DNA from: Aphanomyces cochlioides
Lineage: Eukaryota; Oomycota; Saprolegniomycetes; Saprolegniales; Verrucalvaceae
Assembly: GCA_019828595.1 (NCBI GenBank)
Contig: JAHQRK010000002.1
Coordinates: 1,178,001-1,242,000, forward strand
DNA length: 64,000 nucleotides
Reading direction: 5' to 3'
This document shows, piece by piece, positions 1 through 10,073 of the stretch; the stretch's first letter is position 1; every line of letters starts with the position of its first letter. The notes under the pieces are model-generated. The model searched no databases. It saw only the letters and a list, made by a program, of their open reading frames with translations, and was not told where the DNA came from. A program made the position numbers and the translations under genes.

Positions 1-3000
1 AGCAGATCGGCGTGGCGTCTGGCGTTGGTGCCTGCGCGTTGAAAGCGCAAGAGGAGAGTATTATGCGAGCTTGTTTGGAGCTGTTGTCGCCATTTGTTTT
101 GCTTGCCACGTAGTGGACTGTCGTGGATGTGAGTGAGCCAGTCGCCAATACAAACACTCGTTCGGCCAGGAATGGCAGGACCTTTGGCGTCCAGCCCAGT
201 GACTGCGGGCACTTGATTAATACTGTCCCAGGCAAAGTCAATACCAAGTGAGGCGAATGCCTTGCGACTCCACAACACTTCGTACTCGTCGCTCTGCAGC
301 GAAACAACGCGCAAGTAAGGCGACGGCTGGGCTCTCCTGAAAGAGAGCACAACAGGCTTCGGTGCTGTAGCAATTTGCCGCATCACCGAATTATATGAAC
401 AAGATGGGCTGAGAGCGACGAGCACAGCATTTACAGCAACGAGACGATCCCCGACCGAGACGTCAAAAATGTCAATGCACGTGCTAAGGGTGGCGTGGAT
501 GCGTTGGGCCACAATGTACGGCTCATCTGCACCAAAATGGATTCCAAGCATGCCGCATTCCCAGTGGATTTCGTACAAATCATCTTGATCTACGGACGAG
601 CTGCTTGTTGAGCTGGTGTCCCGCACGTCCCATATCTTGGTTTTGCTACCTCGCGGTGGTTTCTGCATCGTATACCGTGGAAACACACCAAGATAATCGC
701 TTGAACGAACAGACGAAATGGTCGAGCCTCGTTTGGACATTGTGATTGTTGCCTGGAGAGCTTGCACCTGGCGGACAAGGGCAGTGCGGAATAAATAACG
801 GCGGATCCACGCTTGTAGCACACGGCACGCTCTGATGACTCGACGTACGCAATGTTTTTTCCACGAGCGTGCGATGACTGATTGAGCACGAGCACACTTT
901 TGACTGAACTTTCGACGCCAAACTGCTGCGCGGAGGGTTCGATACAGCATCCTTCCTGCTGCACGGACACGGATACGTCGAAGTTGACGTTTTCGATGGA
1001 TAAAAGTTACAAGTGCCTTGTCCACTGTGCGCCGAGCTGCTTGAAGTCGAAGTTCTCGAGCTTTGTGGAGCTGGGTAAGGAGCACGTGGTCGAAGAACAC
1101 TTTGGTACGACCAACTACGGGATTTACAACGCCCCAACTGAGCAGCATAGACGTAATGCGACGACTGGCTGGAGCGGAGGGCTCTGACGATGCGAACAAA
1201 CTACCGAAGTGGTCAAGAAAGAGGTCGTGGGGCATGCGAACGGGATGTCGTAGCCGCGTTAATTGTGTCACTTCAAGCAATCCACTGCATCGCAATTGAT
1301 CCAAAAGGCGGCTTTCATCCACGATGCCAGGAACACCGCCGTCATTGGGCTTGAGACATCGGACAAAATGCAAATTGGTCGATGCCAATTCCCCCAGCAG
1401 CGATTTCAGTTGTCCTTGAAACTTTTGTGTACAACTTGACGATGCTGACTTGTCCTTCAATGTGGAAGAAGAGACTGCTGCAGATGCAACCGCTGAAGAG
1501 AGAAGTGCATGTGACGACAACTTGATGAAGGCAAGCGCTTCAGGGTGGACATTGTCTTTGTTCTTGTCACAAAAGCCGTCGGTGGAGTAAACTACAGAGC
1601 CTGCGTAATGCTGGACCGTGAATTGACTGCGTCCTTGCTGCACTTTGGAGCTTGCAAACGCTGGCGAGTTTGCAAGTCTCGTGTAGCACGTTGCGGCAAG
1701 CTGTTTGTCGTTGCCACGAGGAACCACGCACTGTTCATCCAACAAGGAGAATATACCAAATGGTCGCGTTTCAAACAAATTGACCACGTCGTCGTTGCTA
1801 GGATAGTCGATCCATGTCCACGGTACTCCTTCCGCAATGTATTCTTGCTGTTCTTTCTCGAAGACGGTACGAGCAAATAGTTGCTGAAGTTTTTCGTTTG
1901 CAAAATTGATACATAGTTGCTCGAGGGAGTTGGTTTCGAAGATTTCAAAGCCAAAAATATCGACGATGCCAATAAAACAAGTTGCACCGACTGCGTTCGT
2001 GGCGCTGTTGATGCGCTCGACAAGCCAGTCGAACACTCGAGCATAGATTGTCTTGACAACGACGTCCCGTGCTCGCATCGCAAGAGATGGCGTGAGTCCG
2101 ACAGCAACAACGTCCAACCCAGCTTTGATTTTTCTGGTGGTCATACTGGCTTGGATAGCGTCAATGGAGATGCCCAGAAGCTTTGAGCTGAAGGCCATGG
2201 CATTTTCGCTGGAATTGTCGAATCGCGACGAGCTAGGACCATCAGGTACAAATTGTAGGTTGCCCAAATGCAAAACAGCGGCCACGATTTCCATGACGGA
2301 CGAGATTTGTTCGTTGGACAGCCCAAGGTCAGCCATGGCATTCTTCGTGATGTGAAATTGTCCTGCATCTTCAACGTGATCCCGCCGCGCAGACTTTTGG
2401 AGGTAGGCGAATAATCGATTCAAGCCAAGATATGATTGTTCAGCTGGAGACGCACCGGCACACAGCTCGTAGAAAATATGATAGTTGCGCTCACGTGGCG
2501 CAGGCGAGACGAGTCGGACTCGCTCCAATAAATAGGTTGAGACTGAGGCACCGATTAGGGCTCCTGATGCGTTGAATCCAAGGCGAATAAACTTGCCAAA
2601 GCGACTGCTGTTGCTATTTCGTAGAGTTGACGCATTTCCAAATGCTTCCAGGATCGGATTTGAGTCCAGGATGCGATTTCGCACGTGTCCATCTGTATTC
2701 TGGTCGTTCTTCTTCAGTGCGCATACCGAAGCGAGGTAATTCATCATGAGCTTTGTCGTCTCTGTCTTGCCAGCACCACTTTCGCCACTTACAATAATGC
2801 TCTGGTTCTGCCTCCTCATGCGCATTTCTCGATACGCCATGTCTGCGATTGAAAATATGTGCGGAGGAAGTTGGTCGGTATTGCCAGCTTGTCCTGCTTG
2901 AATGTATCGCTCTTGAGTGGCTTCGTCGTAGAGCGGAAGTGCTTCAAATGGGTTCATCGCGATCAAAATTGACCCTGTCCTTGTATAAATCTCGTGCCTT

Positions 3001-3257
3001 GCATAACGTGCGCGTAGTGTGTTGAGAATTGCAGGCTCATGGAGATACACGAGGGTCGTCAGGTCTGGTGTTCCTCTTTGGCGCTGCTCGAGTGGATTAC
3101 ACAGGTGAATGTCCCTTCCGTTTGAGACATCGACAGTGACGATTGAATCATCGTTTTCAAGGCGGCATTCCATCTTGTTGTTGTGTAGCATGCGTTGGAT
3201 CACCGCGGCGTTCCATTGCGCCGCGTGCATGACCCAGACATGCGCGCCGATCTCCAT
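1..3257 (-). CDS. Unconventional myosin A with PDZ-like tail, 3' end beyond window
   Basis: Actin-based motor ATPase; the reading frame is open from ATG 3257 to the left edge (about 1085 codons) with no intron. Residues 1-40 resemble the myosin N-terminal SH3-like segment (GAHVWV). The P-loop GESGAGKT is at about residues 158-165, switch I is NSNSSRFGKF, switch II is DIFGFEIF, followed by LEQLCINFANEKLQQLF and the converter motif GRTKVFF near nt 1092-1112. Arg-rich IQ-like neck sequence spans about nt 800-1060. The tail has a PDZ-like repeat at about nt 310-580 (YEIHWECGMLG, GDRLVAVN) and a second repeat from about nt 285 running off the edge. I chose 3257 because it precedes the SH3-like segment and an in-frame stop lies upstream. 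The same architecture appears in the myosins at 10074 and 16339, so these are paralogues. Cargo is unknown. Confidence 0.93.
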   Translation of the reverse strand, partial: MEIGAHVWVMHAAQWNAAVIQRMLHNNKMECRLENDDSIVTVDVSNGRDIHLCNPLEQRQRGTPDLTTLVYLHEPAILNTLRARYARHEIYTRTGSILIAMNPFEALPLYDEATQERYIQAGQAGNTDQLPPHIFSIADMAYREMRMRRQNQSIIVSGESGAGKTETTKLMMNYLASVCALKKNDQNTDGHVRNRILDSNPILEAFGNASTLRNSNSSRFGKFIRLGFNASGALIGASVSTYLLERVRLVSPAPRERNYHIFYELCAGASPAEQSYLGLNRLFAYLQKSARRDHVEDAGQFHITKNAMADLGLSNEQISSVMEIVAAVLHLGNLQFVPDGPSSSRFDNSSENAMAFSSKLLGISIDAIQASMTTRKIKAGLDVVAVGLTPSLAMRARDVVVKTIYARVFDWLVERINSATNAVGATCFIGIVDIFGFEIFETNSLEQLCINFANEKLQQLFARTVFEKEQQEYIAEGVPWTWIDYPSNDDVVNLFETRPFGIFSLLDEQCVVPRGNDKQLAATCYTRLANSPAFASSKVQQGRSQFTVQHYAGSVVYSTDGFCDKNKDNVHPEALAFIKLSSHALLSSAVASAAVSSSTLKDKSASSSCTQKFQGQLKSLLGELASTNLHFVRCLKPNDGGVPGIVDESRLLDQLRCSGLLEVTQLTRLRHPVRMPHDLFLDHFGSLFASSEPSAPASRRITSMLLSWGVVNPVVGRTKVFFDHVLLTQLHKARELRLQAARRTVDKALVTFIHRKRQLRRIRVRAAGRMLYRTLRAAVWRRKFSQKCARAQSVIARSWKKHCVRRVIRACRVLQAWIRRYLFRTALVRQVQALQATITMSKRGSTISSVRSSDYLGVFPRYTMQKPPRGSKTKIWDVRDTSSTSSSSVDQDDLYEIHWECGMLGIHFGADEPYIVAQRIHATLSTCIDIFDVSVGDRLVAVNAVLVALSPSCSYNSVMRQIATAPKPVVLSFRRAQPSPYLRVVSLQSDEYEVLWSRKAFASLGIDFAWDSINQVPAVTGLDAKGPAIPGRTSVCIGDWLTHIHDSPLRGKQNKWRQQLQTSSHNTLLLRFQRAGTNARRHADL

Positions 3258-3399
3258 CTCTGTTGTTACTCCGCAGCGGCGGGAATGTTCAGTTTCTGCA
3301 TGATCAATGACCCAAAGCTCAAACTGTCAAACTTAATATCTCGACGTCCACACACATGGGAATCTCCGTCGAAGGTTGAATATTTCCTGCACAATTCGA

Positions 3400-3420
3400 T
3401 ATCCGGGTAATATCCGGATA
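3400..3420. promoter_or_regulatory. Paired TATCCGGATA palindrome upstream of myosin A
   Basis: TATCCGGGTA (3400-3409) and the exact palindrome TATCCGGATA (3411-3420) lie 11 bp apart and about 150 bp upstream of the myosin A start codon. The same palindrome recurs upstream of several other genes in this window, so I infer a transcription-factor or core-promoter site. Confidence 0.5.
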
Positions 3421-3582
3421 GTCGAAAGCGATACACACGCCACGTGGTTCTGAGAAATTGAGCTTTTTATCAATTTTTGGATGCAAAATTTGATAATTTC
3501 TCCAAAATTAATCAAGTTTGGGAAAATCAACACCGCAGAATCGTGCGCAGAAGTGGTTTCTCCATCGCAACCTCCATGGTTC

Positions 3583-3990
3583 TCATGAACTTGCGCTGGC
3601 TGAGACGTTGGATTCTCTTCTCTTGCTTTCTCTGGAGGCCGAACTACGCCAGAACGAGTGCATGGATGACTCATCCAAATTACGCCACCGGATGTACTGA
3701 AGATTACCAGGTTTGTCGCCGAGAGGAGAGTGGCACGACGACGTCAGCTCGAAGGCCGCAGCCCCTGGATTCTTGATTGATGCCAGCGCGAAGAAAGATT
3801 CGTAGGTGCAGACCAAGGTGTCGAGTCGAGGACGAACGCAGTAGAGGATCAAGTTGTGGTCCAGAGATTGAAATTTATGCGAACAAGTTGATATCGCATA
3901 CTCTGGTTGACTAAGAATCTCGTTTGAGCTGGTCAGTCGGCGTGTATGAGACGCATCAGACCTTTGAGCCGTGGCCAAAGGCATTAACAT
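3583..3990 (-). CDS. Hypothetical ORF, doubtful
   Basis: A 135-codon ATG-initiated frame with a balanced composition (segment ILYCVRPRLDTLVCTYESFF near the middle) and a Ser/Arg-rich end. I recognise no family. It could be the terminal exon of a small gene or chance. It has no partner exons I can identify, and nothing in the flanks supports expression. Confidence 0.2.
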   Translation of the reverse strand: MLMPLATAQRSDASHTRRLTSSNEILSQPEYAISTCSHKFQSLDHNLILYCVRPRLDTLVCTYESFFALASIKNPGAAAFELTSSCHSPLGDKPGNLQYIRWRNLDESSMHSFWRSSASRESKRRESNVSASASS

Positions 3991-4181
3991 CTGTCATACA
4001 TTCAGTCATTTGGCAGCTACGTGGGCTGCTATGCTTGAGAAAATGCTGTTGGCTCGCAGTCAGTCGCCTGGTTGTAACTGCTCCACACTACATTGTAGAT
4101 GAGAATTTATTAAATTTTATACAATTATCCATATTAGAATTGATTTATTCTATTTAAATTAATTGCAATGGGATATCCGGA

Positions 4182-4227
4182 CACTTGTAACTGCTCTTGA
4201 CAAGCATGAAACGGTCAGTTACAAGTG
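4182..4227. repeat. 12-bp perfect inverted repeat (hairpin)
   Basis: CACTTGTAACTG at 4182-4193 is exactly reverse-complemented at 4216-4227 with a 22-nt spacer. It could be a small hairpin or the remnant of transposon ends. It begins beside a CCGGA half site at 4177-4181. Confidence 0.55.
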
Positions 4228-4636
4228 AAGCCACGGTAGAATTTTTCTCTCGTGGGCGCATTTTCCAACATCAGCGGACCCAGATGTAGGTAGGATAGAC
4301 GATAGAATTCAGCGATGGTCCTGATTTCGCGGCTGATCTTCATGGCTTACTAATGCAAAAGGGGTTGAGATCAAGTAGCAATACAGTCTTAATCTCTGGG
4401 GTGTAGTGAACAGTCACAACCAACATCATTCCACCGCCGATTGTGTACGCTTTTGTCATCAAATTACTACCTCTGTCCAGGAATAATTGCGACCGGATAT
4501 TCGACTTGACAATATATCTTGGTTTTATTATACATATTTCGTTGACGAATCTGAAAATATAAAAAAAGACACAGGGCTGAGAGATTAGACGACGACATGC
4601 TTTACGTTATGACACACTTCTATTCGTCCTGAATAT

Positions 4637-5949
4637 CTAAATGATGTGTGTTGCATCGTTTAAATCGAATCCTTCGAGCAATTGACAGAGACCTTCAAGT
4701 CGATCCTCTTCCTCAATGCGAGCATCCAGAAGATCAAGAGCCAAGCAATCGACATCAAGTGCCTTCGAAGACCTGGGGATCTTGTAGTTGTTGCAGCCTT
4801 CATGTTCAATGCAAAGGCACATCACTCGTTGCAGCGTTGCAAAAGTTCGATCAAGTGTCTCTGATCCAAGTTGTGCAAACGAATCATGAACAGCTTGGAC
4901 AAGTTCTTCAATTGTGCTCACGTCTTTTTCATGCTGGAGTGCTTGTATCGCATTGAAAAACCCTAGATCTAGAACGTTCAAATCGGGAGATTGGGCTGGC
5001 TGGTTCATAAGGCTAATACTCCATTCACCACAAAGCCCAGCGGCAACAATCGATGGGTCGTCTACCTTCACGTGCGGACGGGCATTGTCTTGTTGAATGA
5101 TCACGCTTCGATTTCCATCCATACTCACCCAACTTCGTTGAATTGCAGGAAACACTTTCTCACAAAGGAAACGTCGATACACATCTTTGGTCACATTTGT
5201 TGGCACCATTTGCAAGGTTCCAGCGGGGCGATTCTTGCTCGAACGTTGCGCGGCCACCATCTCAGCAATCGGCCACCAACCAACCTTCCCGTTCCATCCA
5301 TGGCGTGGTCTTGCAACTGCCACAAGCAACATGACTTTCACAACATGGGCTTTTGATTTGCACAGCCGCAATGGTCTCTCTCGTGCCACAGAATGTAACG
5401 AGCTTTCGTGCGGGTCATATAAAACCATTTTTCATCGATATGAACGTACGAATACATGTCGTCAATTGAGTCGTTGCCATTGCTACCGCTGGTAAAAAAC
5501 GACTTGCAGAATTGGACTCGGTCCGCCTTGTGCTTGTCCGACAGCATTGGCTTCACGTAGCTCGTTCGTTTGACAATCCACTTCTTTTGCACAAAGGTCC
5601 ACAACGTCGAGCGTGGAATGGCCAATGCACGAGATAAGGATCGGTAAGTTTGTCGCTTGCTGAGCTCTACAGACTTGATACGTTCCTCGACGACAGCCGA
5701 GTCATATTTCGACTTGGCTCCTGAACGACCTTTTATGTGTGATGTGACGTCAACCCTCGAACCCGACGATTGCCCACGCTGCCATATTCGCCATGCTGTC
5801 GACTTGTTCACGCCAAAACTCGTGGACACATCTACGACTTGCGCGTTGGTGAGCTTTCCGCTCACGCTGACACTGCACAAGCGGCAATAGAGAGCCAAGC
5901 GGTCGTCGTCAGTGAGATTAGACTTGGATTTTGTATCGGATTTTGTCAT
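4637..5949 (-). pseudogene. Tc1/mariner-type DD39D transposase, frameshifted
   Basis: Remnant of a cut-and-paste transposase in two overlapping frames. The N-terminal part starts at ATG 5949 and has helix-turn-helix features (FGVNKSTAWRIWQRG, then AIPRSTLWTFVQKK), ending at the first catalytic Asp in VHIDEKWFY. The C-terminal part, in the next frame, has the second Asp in IIQQDNARPH and the third in SPDLNVLDLGFFNAIQ. The last two catalytic Asp are separated by 39 residues, as in plant-type mariner-like DD39D transposases. The frame breaks in a GAGAGA run at about 5373-5385, between ...RYILWHER and PLRLCKSK. Apart from this single shift the protein looks full length. I found no terminal inverted repeats, so element ends are unknown. 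Confidence 0.88.
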
Positions 5950-6646
5950 GCCGGTTCCAGAGAATGAAGTGAAATATAATTCACGAAAAAGTGCCACTGA
6001 GTGCCTCTTCCTAGCTCTTTCATATCCACCAACTTTTACACCAATCAGAGATTTGGAAGTGCAGTTATGGATTGAGTCGCAATCATTTCTGGACAGAGGT
6101 AGTACAAGTTTTGGGAAACTAATGCAATGGATTTGGGAGCGTTGGGTCTGATTGCTCATATCTGATTTATTGTCCTGCCATGGACTCATTTCCGCAACAT
6201 CGCCCCACACACCTGTACCATGAATACGAAGTTAGGGACTATGGCGCTGTGCTTGTATAGTCAATGGACTGGATAGTAATGAAATACTCGAGCTAGTTTG
6301 GAAGTTGCATTTTTACCAACTAGATGGTAATTTGATCGCGAGGGAGGTCTCGAGGTTTATTCTCCAAGGGTGAAGAAGTACATAATGTGCACGTCTAATC
6401 TTCGAGTGTGTATTCTTTAGTGCAATATCTTGGTGACGCTTGTTTCTGTGAAAGGCCTCACACATCGTTACTTTAGTAGTCCCGCTTCGGGAGAGTGACA
6501 GACTCGCGACAGGGAAAACGTTGGCACCCATGGAGACACTCCGTGGATTAGCTGCCCCCTGCTGGCTCAATTCATGACAATTCACACTAACGTTACTCGA
6601 ACTCGTGCACCGATGAACAAGGCCATGCTGAAATTTTTCAATTGAG
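5950..6646. other. Intergenic, no feature recognised
   Basis: About 700 bp between the mariner copy and the ankyrin-like gene. Frames present are short and show no domain. It may contain one end of the mariner element, but I could not identify an inverted repeat. Confidence 0.5.
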
Positions 6647-7666
6647 CTACATGGGGTAAAATTCGTCGTCCTTGTGGTCTTCCATCCACTGCTGGAATTT
6701 TTCTTCCGTCAGCTCGATGTCAACGTAGAAGAAGTCACCGAAGAAAACTTGCAACGGGATCGGCTCTGGAGCGCTGTCTAGGAACAGCTGATCTTCACGA
6801 AAGCTCTTCGCGACGACATTGTGCAGCTCGACATATTCGACGACATCAGTAAATTTCTTCTCGCTCGCCAAACGCACAGCAGAGTCTGAGCATCCATGAA
6901 ATCCATTTTCATTGAGAAACTTGACCACAGACAGTTGACCGTAGGCGACGGCAACGTCCATGGCAAGGGGAGAATTGTCCTTCTCGAGTTCTTCTAAGGA
7001 ATAGCGACGGTGGAGTAATTGCACGATGCCCAACTTTCCCGTCGAAGCTGCTGCATTCGTGGCCAACTGCATTGGTAAGCATAGAAAATCAGCCACGGTG
7101 ACTTCGATCCATCTGGGGTGATCCAAGAGGTATTCAACTGCTTCCACTTGATAGTAAATCACCGCCAGACGAAACGCAAAGACATGGACATGGTTGAGGT
7201 AGTCTTCTTTGCTTTCCCCAGAGAGTTCAAAGGCGCCAGCAATGTCAGATTTCAGTGTGCTGTGCATGAGCTCCAAGTCGCCAGCAATCACCGCACAATA
7301 GAAAAAAGCAGGTCGTAAGGTGGGATAGAGTTCCAAAGCTTGTTGCACCCCACGCATGCCTTTTGCGGTCTTCCATGCCGCAAACTCCTTTGCAAAGTGT
7401 CCATACGTTAAGTGCAATAGAACAGCTTGTTCTTCATCCATCAACTGGAGTGCTCGCGCGCGAGACTCGTGATCCAATTGCAGCACTATCTTGGGAATTT
7501 CAAGGAGGAGTCCTTCCAGTGTGGCTGGGACCGTCGGTAAAAACTGAGGACCAAGGATCCATTGTTGACTCGGCTTGCGTCTAAGACTCTCGACAATCTC
7601 ACGAGTGGCGTCAGGAAGGTCGTTCAACTCCAAGGCTTGGCTTGCTTCAGGCGTGGCTTCAGCCAT
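6647..7666 (-). CDS. Ankyrin-repeat-like protein
   Basis: Single-exon frame of 339 residues. The ATG at 7666 (MAEATPEASQ) is the start; the frame extends upstream without a further ATG. The middle and C-terminal parts contain degenerate ankyrin-like helices, clearest at about residues 235-290, where the units DVAVAYGQLSVVKFLNENG and AVRLASEKKFTDVVEYVE have the spacing of ankyrin repeats. The C-terminus is acidic (QWMEDHKDDEFYP). No catalytic motif is visible, so a protein-binding role is inferred. It shares orientation with the F-box/TPR gene upstream, with about 590 bp between them. Confidence 0.7.
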   Translation of the reverse strand: MAEATPEASQALELNDLPDATREIVESLRRKPSQQWILGPQFLPTVPATLEGLLLEIPKIVLQLDHESRARALQLMDEEQAVLLHLTYGHFAKEFAAWKTAKGMRGVQQALELYPTLRPAFFYCAVIAGDLELMHSTLKSDIAGAFELSGESKEDYLNHVHVFAFRLAVIYYQVEAVEYLLDHPRWIEVTVADFLCLPMQLATNAAASTGKLGIVQLLHRRYSLEELEKDNSPLAMDVAVAYGQLSVVKFLNENGFHGCSDSAVRLASEKKFTDVVEYVELHNVVAKSFREDQLFLDSAPEPIPLQVFFGDFFYVDIELTEEKFQQWMEDHKDDEFYPM

Positions 7667-8258
7667 CGCGACAATGCGGTCAAGTTTGAAAAAATGACCG
7701 AAATTCCTCAATTTGCAGTGCAAACTCCTAATTAGGCATACAAAAATTGCACTTTCAGGCAAAAAATTTACAGTCTTACCAACTCAACTTAAATGGAAGA
7801 AGTCCACGGCAGGCATTGCACGAACAAGCGTTTATGCGCGCATCGAGCATGAAAAGCGTACAGGAAGAACAAGAGTGTGAAGTTGATGGACTTGCACGAT
7901 TCTCTACCGAAGGTAGGGCTCACTTGAGGATCGGAATGATTGAATGTCGTCGGGTTGAAATTGGGGTCGACACCCTGCTGCACGATTGTCAGTTGAATCA
8001 AAAAGTCGCTTCGTCGAAGGAACTATCGCAGTATTCTTGAAGCTGTGTCTCTCTCAAACACCTCTTGCAAGTAAGGATTCCCATAGTCCTTTAAATCCCA
8101 AAGCTTCTGCCACCATCAGTTGCGACGCCGATGAGCCGTTCAGTGACGAGGGAGCCACTGCAGTCCCAACTTGTGGACAATTTGCCACGTTAAGCGACAC
8201 ATTTCGCTGCTAACTCGATGGAGCCCAATGATTCTTGCGAGCGAGACAAGCTACATTT
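7667..8258. other. Intergenic or unresolved small gene
   Basis: About 590 bp. A minus-strand frame around 7789-8001 (LIQLTIVQQGVDPNFNP) looks faintly like an ankyrin helix pair and could be a fragment of a duplicated ankyrin gene, but I cannot join it to a start or stop with credible splice sites. Confidence 0.3.
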
Positions 8259-10013
8259 TTAGCCTCCCCCTTGGGATAGAAAGAAGGCTGAGACGACGTC
8301 CAAGAACTGCAGAGCGCGTTGTCGCCTCGTGGATGGCATCGATGAAGCTTGCGCCACCTCGTTGAGTATAAACTTGAGGTTTTGAAATTGCAGAAAGTGG
8401 TCGTCGACAGTCAACGCCTTGGTGATGGCCTGTTGCGCGACGGCAAAGTTGTTTCCGAGATGCAGGACGACGCCAGTGCAATACCTAGCATGCTTGCGAT
8501 ACGACAGCTCATAGCCATGAAAGAACGTACCCTGGAAAAGCGTAGTCGGGGCTATTCACATTGACAAGCGAGTCGATGCACGTCGACCACAGCTGGATTG
8601 CTTTTGCCGGGCGGCCATCAAGATAATGCAAAAGTCCCATGAGCGGACCGAGGCTTTGGATATCGCGCTGGGATTCCAAGTCACGACAAAGCAGTGCGTG
8701 CTGAACGACACAGTCGGCGGTCAGCAGATAGCGCTGGGTCACTGGGTCCCTTGCAGACGCTGGCATCGCTCGTGCTTTGGCGAGGATTTTCAGCGCCATG
8801 GATCGCGTTCCCGTCGCAAAGACAATTGAAATTGCTACATCCAGTGAGCTCAAGCATCCTCCATGGATATCTACCGTAGCTCAATAGTCCAATGCAAAGA
8901 AAGCGAGCGACTTGCGGCTCCGACGACTCTTCATGATCGCATCGGTCGACCAGCGCGCCGTAGATCGCTCTGGCGGCGGTGAAGTTGTGTCGAATGTACA
9001 CCAAGAACTCGCAGTACTGAATCGCGACCTTGACGTCAAGACCCGCCATGCTTTCAAGGCTCTGCTGCTTTAGAAATCCAAACGCCTACAGCGCACCACG
9101 TCAGTCCAGAGCGCTCCCAGTAGACGTCGACCTGAGCAAGGAGAGCTTCGGCTTGATCCAAGTCCCGCCGCTTGAACGTGTAGAAATCCACCAAGGCGTA
9201 GTAAACGTCTAAACGAGTCGTCGGTGGACTGTTCTGCTGCAAGGCTTCAGTGTACAAAGCTTCGGCGCGGTCGTAGTCCAGTCGCCGCTCCTCCATGAAG
9301 ACGGCGTAGTTGCAAGTATTGTTGACAAACGTCGAGTCTGTCGAGTGAGCACGTTCAAACCATTGCTCTGCCTGGCACAGACATGAGTATGAAGACGCTG
9401 GAAAGCAAGGAAGACTTGGTCGTAGTCTTGTTGCTTCTCGGATAGCAATGCCAAGTGGTGCATGATCCACACGGGCTCATCGGCCAACGGTAAAGCTTGC
9501 AGAAGCAGCGACTGCGCAGCGTTCAAGTCATGGAAAGAGTCTTCAAGGCATTCCGCAAACGATCCCAAGACGTATGCCGCGTCGTCGTTTTCCATGAGAG
9601 GAATCGTCAGGTCCAATGTGTATACGATGTGCAGCCTGGCCGTCCATTTGTTGTCGCGGACGAATCTACCGACGAATCGGTATCAAGCTGCGGACGATGA
9701 TCGAAACGACGTACCGCGTCCATGCCGAGGAGTCGACGAGTTCTCTGCAAGGCGTTCGCAGGAGCGTCTTCTCTTGTTTGTGCGTGACTACCAACTCCAA
9801 GTACCGAAAGGGTCCGACGACGTTGTAGAGACTGCGCGAGGCCGGTCCAACGAGAGAAGATGGCGTTCTTTCGGCGATTTGTGACCACAGATGCTGCTCC
9901 TTTGCGATCGAGTGCCACAGCAGATTGACGCTCATGGCAGCACCGAGATCGCGAATGTCCAAGAGCGAGAGGATTTCCCGCACGAGGTGATCATTGTTCA
10001 CGACAGCGGTCAT
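8259..10013 (-). CDS. F-box protein with TPR-like repeats (six exons)
   Basis: Likely substrate adaptor of an SCF ubiquitin ligase. Exons, deduced from frame continuity: 10013-9715, 9665-9416, 9371-9132, 9067-8875, 8834-8531 and 8484-8259. They sum to 1512 nt, exactly in frame (503 residues). Residues about 8-50 form an F-box (LVREILSLLDIRDLGAAMSV, then LLWHSIAKEQHLWSQIA). The rest is helical TPR-like units: DYDQAEQWFERAHSTD, LDYDRAEALYTEALQQ, RRDLDQAEALLAQ, and NFTAARAIYGALVDR. Introns are 40-64 nt with GT and AG ends. The start is ATG 10013; the frame begins two codons earlier with GTG. The C-terminus is FLSQGGG. It lies 60 bp downstream of the myosin B stop, on the same strand. Confidence 0.82.
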
Positions 10014-10073
10014 CGTCACTCGAGCACGAAACGACTGGTTCAGAGACGGAAATGCACCATGTTGATATTTAAT

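Larger units (their letters stand above)
3258..4636. other. Intergenic region between myosin A and mariner copy
   Basis: No convincing gene fills this 1.4 kb. It holds the paired palindromes at 3400-3420, one weak ORF on the minus strand (3583-3990), a hairpin at 4182-4227 and AT-rich sequence at about 4090-4170. Single CCGGATA-like half sites occur at 4174-4183 and near 4494. Confidence 0.5.
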
